Positions 58,601 to 64,000 of a stretch of DNA of 64,000 nt are shown here, piece by piece (within the stretch, counting starts at the first letter, position 1; every line of letters begins with the position of its first letter). The DNA is taken from NCBI RefSeq assembly GCF_910592395.1, contig NC_088309.1:21578599-21642598 (forward strand). The letters are read 5' to 3'. The translations under genes were made by a program, and so were the position numbers. A model generated the notes under the pieces. It had not been told where the DNA came from. It made no database searches and worked only from the letters and a program-made list of their open reading frames with translations. Source of the stretch: Lineus longissimus. Lineage: Eukaryota; Nemertea; Pilidiophora; Heteronemertea; Lineidae.

Positions 58601-61600
58601 CCCATACTCCCATTCCCTCCGAAGCTTTCTCGGATCCCCGCACATAGGCCTACTGACTCACGCTGTCTGAAAGCAGGGCCGACTTCTTAACTATTACTTA
58701 CTTCCTGGGCCAGCTTTCCAAGATAGATAGTTGTGAGGGGGGTCTGTTCCGCCGGTTTAACCACGAGTACATTCCCAACGGCAAGGGCATACGCAGACAT
58801 AGCGGCGATCATAAAAGGAAAGTTCCACTGAAATAATAGTAACGCACGGTGCAACAATAAAGGAATAATCAACACGCACTGTTTGGAAGCCACCAAAACA
58901 CATCCAACTGGAATATCACCTCCCGCCAAAAAATGTGTTTCGAAATGAAAGACTTCTTACAAAATACCTCCAAATACATACAAGTCTATAAATGAAAACG
59001 TCATCCGTTCGGTGGCTTCTTGACCAGTGCCTACGAAAATTTCTCGTAAAAACGATGACGCGTCTTGCTGAAAAATTGCTGCGAACTACATCATACCTGT
59101 CGCGAAGTAGCGTGCGTCGACACAGTGAAATGTGTTACCAAGTGGACGTGTGCGTCGACATATAGGTTGCTTTAGCAACTTTGCCTTGATAAAGTCCAGC
59201 GCCATTTGAGTTATAGGTGACACTCGTAAGTCGGCTTTCACACTCATGAGGAATTGTATAGAATCTTCAAAATTCGTCCACGATAAACAATACATGCATA
59301 CTTTGCATTTATTACATTTTAGCTCTAAGGATGCGAAACCTGCCTATAAGTATTCGGGGAGTCATATGTTTTAATTGGACGTACCGGAGTGATGACGCCA
59401 ACCACACCAAATGGTTCATATCTCGTGTAGGTGAAAACGGAACCATCTGAAAAGTGGAATACTAAGTATATAATATATACTGTTAACAGCTTCATTTTCG
59501 CGACGCTTAAATTTGGCAAATTTCCTCATTTTCACTTGGCCATAGACTAAACATAGCATTTGGTGCCGAAATTTAATGCACGAGAGTTGAAATTTATGCG
59601 CTTTTAAATATCACGTTCGCCAAAATCGTGCTACAAATTGATAAAATATGTCAGTCGTGACTCAGGACACTTGAGACGGGATAGTTCACGCTGAGTCTTT
59701 TTCTGACATGGTTCGAATACAAACCTGCTGGAATAGTCTCACCACAGACTCTATCAGACCACGCTGCCGCATTTCTGAGGACGTTGCAGGCATACTTTAC
59801 GTCATTGCATGCGGAACTGAACGGCTTTCCATTATCCAAAGTTTCAAGGCTCTGCAACGGGAGATGAAAATATCGCGTATATTCTGTAAATCGCCACATT
59901 TCCGCGCAAAACGCGAGTGACCCAGATAAAAATCACGAATAAACATTTTTTCAAATTGGAAAACCGGAAGACCTTTTGCATTCTCCAAAATATTCGACCG
60001 CCTCATTACACTATACTATCACCGCGCCGGATGGACATTTTGAAGACCGTCAAACTGTTTTTTATTGAAATTGATAGCAAAACATTATTATCATTTGTCA
60101 AAGAATTCAGTGTCCGACCAAGGACGCCGCGTTACCAGTAAAAGCCCGGCCGTCTACACTAGGCAACATGAACCAACAAATGTTGGCCAACATCGTGTTG
60201 GGCCTTGTTGCAGAGGCATGTTTGCCATTGTTTGCCAGTGTGGACGGGTCGAAAAACAAGTAAAAAAATCAGAAAACTTGTTGGCCAATGTTGGCCAATG
60301 TAGGCCATGCACCTTCTGAAAAACATGTTGGCTGGTGTTTGGCAATCAGGAGCCAATCAGGGAACAGATTTGATCATGTGATGGAGCTATTGGGACAAAA
60401 TGGCAGCCTCAATGAAAGATAGAGAATGGCAATTTCAAGAAATTGAACATTTAATTTCGGAATACGAAAAGCTTCATCCATCCGCAGGAAATTCTTGAGG
60501 CTTTTGAAGTCTGAGGCCCTTAACTCTTGAAGGAGGCAGTGATAGGCCCCATGCATGCTTTTTCCACACGTATGGCTTTTGTCAGTTGCGGCGACGACGG
60601 GGGTTAATCACAACTGAAAGAATTGCTGCTGAAGCACCTAGGCATGCTTTCTTCCTGTGGTTCTCCATTGTTTTAAAGAAAGATGGAGAGAAATGACTGA
60701 TTTTCCCTCCAAATTGCCCTCAAAATCATTCCTAACACGGCCAAACTTAGCCAAACTTGTTTGGCAATGTTTGCCTGTGTTTGATAGTGTGGACGGGTCC
60801 CCAAACATTCGCCAACATGATGTTGGCTCATGTTGGCCAACAATTGTTGGCGAATGTTTGCTAGTGTAGACCAGGTTATGTTTATCATCGACCTGATTTG
60901 ATAAGTATACGTGTACTGCACTTACATATCATGAATGAACTTACTTAATTTGTTTTTCCCAGGCGAGATGTGTCGCCCGTGGAGTACTTGTAACTATTAA
61001 ATGACCTTACAGCGCATGATCATTCTTGTTGTATTGACCATTTTGATAACAAAATAATGCCAATTCATTCTGATTGCAGACCATTTCAAAAATGATAGAG
61101 TATAGTTGAAGAAACAACATGAGTGATAAAAATGAGGCCCAATACAAAATCGAATATTAATGTTAAAGTTACATGTATGACGAGTCGGATATGGATCTTT
61201 CAATGAGGGACGAAAACGCATCTGGTCTAATTATGCCACGTCATGGTATATACTACATGAACCTTTTCAAACTTACTCCAATATAGGCGATATCTCTTTC
61301 GGCAAGATCGGCCAGTTTCCTCAGCAGGTTGCCCCTCTGGGAGGCGTCCATCGTCCGCCATGGCGATCCTCGCTTGAAGGCCGCCTTGGCTGCCGCAACT
61401 GCCTTGTCGACATCAGCCTGCAAGAAGCAATAAGATCAACAACTACATTTACTTTTGCATTTACATGTATTTAAAATTGGTGATTTGTCACGAACACTAA
61501 TCAACCCCTCCCAATACGACAAATAAAACTTCATGTAATAATGCTTGTCTTAATGTTAAGTTTTTAATTCGTTTGGACAACGGCCCAGAAAACGCGCCTG

Positions 61601-62356
61601 TGTTTATTCGCCGCGTGACAATCTTTGTTTGTTCAGTTGTATACCGTATTTCAACAAAAAGTACCTGTGTTACCTCCAAGTTCAAGAAATTCTAAGGTGC
61701 CTAAATCATATAACGCAGTAGGTCTAGTTATTATTATGTATTGAACCACGTTATTATCGGTGAAACGGGATGCCAATCTTCCCCCACGAATTTTTGGACA
61801 CCGCAATGACTGGTCTATTGAGTTTCAAGATCTTTCCAAATCCAATCCCCTGCACCAGACCTACCTTGTCTCCTTCCTGTACCTGGCATATCTCCTCCTC
61901 GGTGGTCGGATTGACGGTGGGGAAGGTCTTGCCACTCACAGAGTTTACAAACTCGTTGTTGATGAAAATCTGCAAAAGACCAGTACAAGACTAAGAGATA
62001 CAAAAACAAAAAAGTTTGGAATATGAAAAAGGATATGGTGTCAGGGGTGAACAAAGGATTCTATTCTCTGAGATGATTTGACGGTCAGTCTACATACCGT
62101 AATCCGTCAGAATACCAGGGCCGGGAAAGATTTCGACTGCTACACCGGCTGCGCAGACGAGCCTGAGAATTCTTCGTAAGCTGCCGTATAGCAGACGACG
62201 TATCTTCCTCACGCCGTCAATAGACAAGGCACACAATATAATGTTAGAAGACACAAGTATACCTCGAGATCCCACAACCGACTACAATACATTCTCCGGG
62301 CGACTTACCTGGGTAAACTTGATCTCTGGGTCTGTGATTGGGACTGCACTTGTCAT
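55697..62356 (-). CDS. Aldehyde dehydrogenase, ALDH1/ALDH2 class, complete
   Basis: Thirteen coding exons in phase encode 486 residues: 62309-62356, 61865-61969, 61277-61417, 59725-59851, 59385-59446, 58702-58827, 58284-58397, 57922-58024, 57459-57646, 56980-57144, 56523-56680, 56043-56117 and 55697-55745. The enzyme oxidises aldehydes to acids with NAD+. Active-site residues are all there: Asn 163 in TPWNFPF, Glu 261 in SLELGGKSP, Cys 295 in [22 protein letters not shown] and FTGST belong to the NAD site. EEIFGPV and [13 protein letters not shown] are C-terminal landmarks. There is no mitochondrial presequence (start [16 protein letters not shown]), so a cytosolic enzyme is likely. The usual FTGSTEVG reads FTGSTVVG. 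Whether it uses retinal cannot be told. The start codon has no rival in frame. A Harbinger relic sits in intron 3. Confidence 0.94.
60135..60875 (-). mobile_element. Decayed PIF/Harbinger-like DNA transposon
   Basis: The ends are inverted: GTCTACACTAGGCAAC on the left and GTTTGCTAGTGTAGAC on the right, with AACATTSGCC-rich subterminal palindromes inside. TTA lies at 60132-60134 and 60876-60878, the 3-bp duplication typical of the superfamily. Inside are remains of a transposase (minus) and, on the plus strand, a short MADF/Myb-like start ([17 protein letters not shown]) at 60401-60499 that ends in a stop. Confidence 0.75.
60376..60600 (-). pseudogene. Harbinger transposase N-terminal fragment
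   Basis: [20 protein letters not shown] followed by [10 protein letters not shown] matches the usual N-terminal stretch of ALP1/Harbinger nucleases (GAYHxLLxELR ... FLRM). The preceding basic residues ([15 protein letters not shown]) are in another frame. It ends soon after and lacks the DDE catalytic region, so it is a dead fragment. Confidence 0.65.
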
Positions 62357-62762
62357 TTTGTCCGTGTGTGGGAAGCCGATATTCTGTCAACTCAACTGGA
62401 AGGATAGACTACTACCGCGTGTTGCCTATTTTCTGGTGTTTTCCTAGGCCCGATTTCTAGCATGTGATTCCACTTTAGCCTATCGCTGATCAATAGCCTA
62501 TCATCCAAAAAGCCTATATGAATCAATAACGAGGTCGGCAGAAGTCAGAACAAAACTCGAATTGAAACCTCGAATTGAAATATCGGGTTACGATAACGGT
62601 TCAACGTCTGCCGAGTCGTCTGCTTGGCACAAGAGAACACTGACAATGCCACCCCTGAACCCATCCGCAACTATATACCAAGGTGAGACACCGGGCGTTT
62701 TATATAGATTGGCTGCATGGTCTGTCTGTCTTTGCGGGAATCGTGGAAACGGGTTGAGTATA

Positions 62763-62990
62763 AAGTTGGTGTTCACATTCAAGGCTGTGAACGGCCTGGC
62801 GCCTCTGTACATTAATGAGCTCATTTGTCCATGCACTCCCGCCCGATCACATCGTTCTGAGGCACAGCATCTTCTCATTGAGCGTTCCTTCAGGCTGGTA
62901 ACATTTGAGGCAAGGGCATTCTCAGTGCATGCACCCAGACCACTCGGTTTCGCGTTTGACTTGAGACGATACCTTGATCAGTTTCCCTAA
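62763..62990 (+). pseudogene. LINE reverse-transcriptase C-terminal fragment
   Basis: KLVFTFKAVNGLAPLYINEL and then RSHRSEAQHLL and ARAFSVHAPRPLG match the C-terminal segment of CR1/jockey-type reverse transcriptases (FKALNGLAPxYL ... RSSxxxxL ... AFxVAAPxLWN). Only this end is left; the preceding 67 codons of the frame look unrelated. It lies just upstream of the aldehyde dehydrogenase on the opposite strand. Confidence 0.7.
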
Positions 62991-64000
62991 AATACATGGG
63001 ATCTCAAAAAGCTTGGCTTGGTATGAAGCAGCGGTTTGGGTATGAATGGATAATGAAGGAAGCAAAAAGCACTTATCAATAAAATACACATCTATTTCCA
63101 TTTCCTCACAGTATCAAGAATTATACATGTATGTACAACTAGACCTACAACCTATACTCTCAGGTATAACAATTTGATAAAGATACTAGCGGCCTATTAG
63201 TTATCATGGCCTGTGCGAAAAACAGGTAAGCAACTGGTTAAAATTTCTTTTGGTTCTCCTTCTGTATAGTGTCTTAAGTAACATTAACCGCATGAACCAC
63301 TTGGCTTGGTACAAAATGGAAGCACTCACGAAGTAGTCAATGTTTAGCCGGTTTGAGGTGTTTTAGAATATAAATTTGTTATCTCACTGCTGGTATTGGT
63401 TGTGGCACCGAGCACCGCTCGGGTGGAGCTGTCACTTCGCCCGAAACCTTGGCGAGGCCCATCGATTTTTGCCTATGCACTTTAGCTCCATCCCCCAGAT
63501 GTTTGGTGAGACAACCAATACTTCCAGTTCGGTATCAATGTCCAAACATTGAGGGACAAAAATGTATTATTGCTGTCCGTCACTGGAAGAATTTATAAAG
63601 ACTGTTTGTGTATTCCGTGGATCGCACTTCTCTGGTCCGTTTCCCAAAGTATCAGGGATCATGGGCAGATGTTCTGGCCTGAAACAGGCATCTCAGTCTC
63701 CGTTTATGGTGAACCTATAGTTTCGGTTTATCCAAACTGATCGCCGTGCTTCCTTGGTCGTCTATGGTTGTCAAGGGTTGCCCCTAAAATAGAGTCAAAC
63801 TATAGTGTTAAAAGCAAATTTCTAGAGGATTACATTGTACAATGCCCTTTCCCTCTGACACGACTGATGCATCATCAAGTCATGAATGGAACCTATAGCT
63901 AACTGATCTATGCCGGACGATAAGGCACCTTTTTCTCGGGCGGTGAAAATGTAAAAAGTAAAAGGCTTTAATCGCAGGTCATGCGAAATCCCCTTTAAAC
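62991..64000. other. Right edge, no gene seen
   Basis: Anonymous sequence. TGTTTGGTGAGACAACCAAT at 63500-63519 and TTCGGTATCAAT after it repeat the word at 22571-22611. No exon of a known family is apparent. Confidence 0.45.

Noticed and set aside
62562-62762. First 67 codons of the frame that ends in the reverse-transcriptase fragment
   Set aside because: No resemblance to reverse transcriptase; probably fortuitous continuation.

Overview
This is animal nuclear DNA: genes split by short GT-AG introns, compact vertebrate-like domain architectures, and several classes of eukaryotic mobile element (tRNA-derived SINEs with target-site duplications, foldback elements and MITEs, a PIF/Harbinger relic, a LINE reverse-transcriptase tail). 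AT-rich spacers and frequent short palindromes of the ACATGTACATGT type suggest a marine invertebrate, possibly a lophotrochozoan or invertebrate deuterostome. The sequence alone does not fix the species.

Layout. At 0.7-3.2 kb, a head-to-head pair, HSCB (minus) and LSM6 (plus), shares a short promoter with a perfect TCTCGCGAGA palindrome. From 3.2 to 10 kb there is no gene: a 1.5-kb element with terminal inverted repeats is followed by about 2.9 kb of degenerate ~46-bp satellite whose orientation flips. At 10.2-13.0 kb lies a minus-strand ankyrin gene of the RFXANK/ANKRA2 family. At 15.9-17.3 kb lies a plus-strand galactose-3-O-sulfotransferase-like gene whose coding region is in one exon. 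From 17.3 to 23.3 kb there are repeats only.

From 23.3 to 52.8 kb, on the minus strand, is a complete proprotein convertase of the PC5/6 (PCSK5/PCSK6) type. I placed 21 shared coding exons in phase, from signal peptide to the last cysteine-rich exon. They are followed by two alternative last exons, each with its own membrane span and cytoplasmic tail; both accept the same splice phase, giving predicted proteins of 1257 or 1318 residues. From 55.7 to 62.4 kb, minus strand, is a complete 13-exon aldehyde dehydrogenase of the ALDH1/2 class (486 residues). The window ends with a LINE fragment and anonymous sequence.

The five genes do not form a pathway: Fe-S cluster assembly, U6 snRNA binding, transcriptional co-regulation, Golgi sulfation, secretory-pathway proteolysis and aldehyde oxidation are represented. 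The most interesting points are the choice between two membrane tails in the convertase, its polyhistidine prodomain and polybasic linker, and two places (LSM6 and convertase exon 18) where a local tandem duplication copied a splice site. Exon coordinates were derived by hand from splice consensus, reading phase and protein family knowledge; no alignment or transcript evidence was available.
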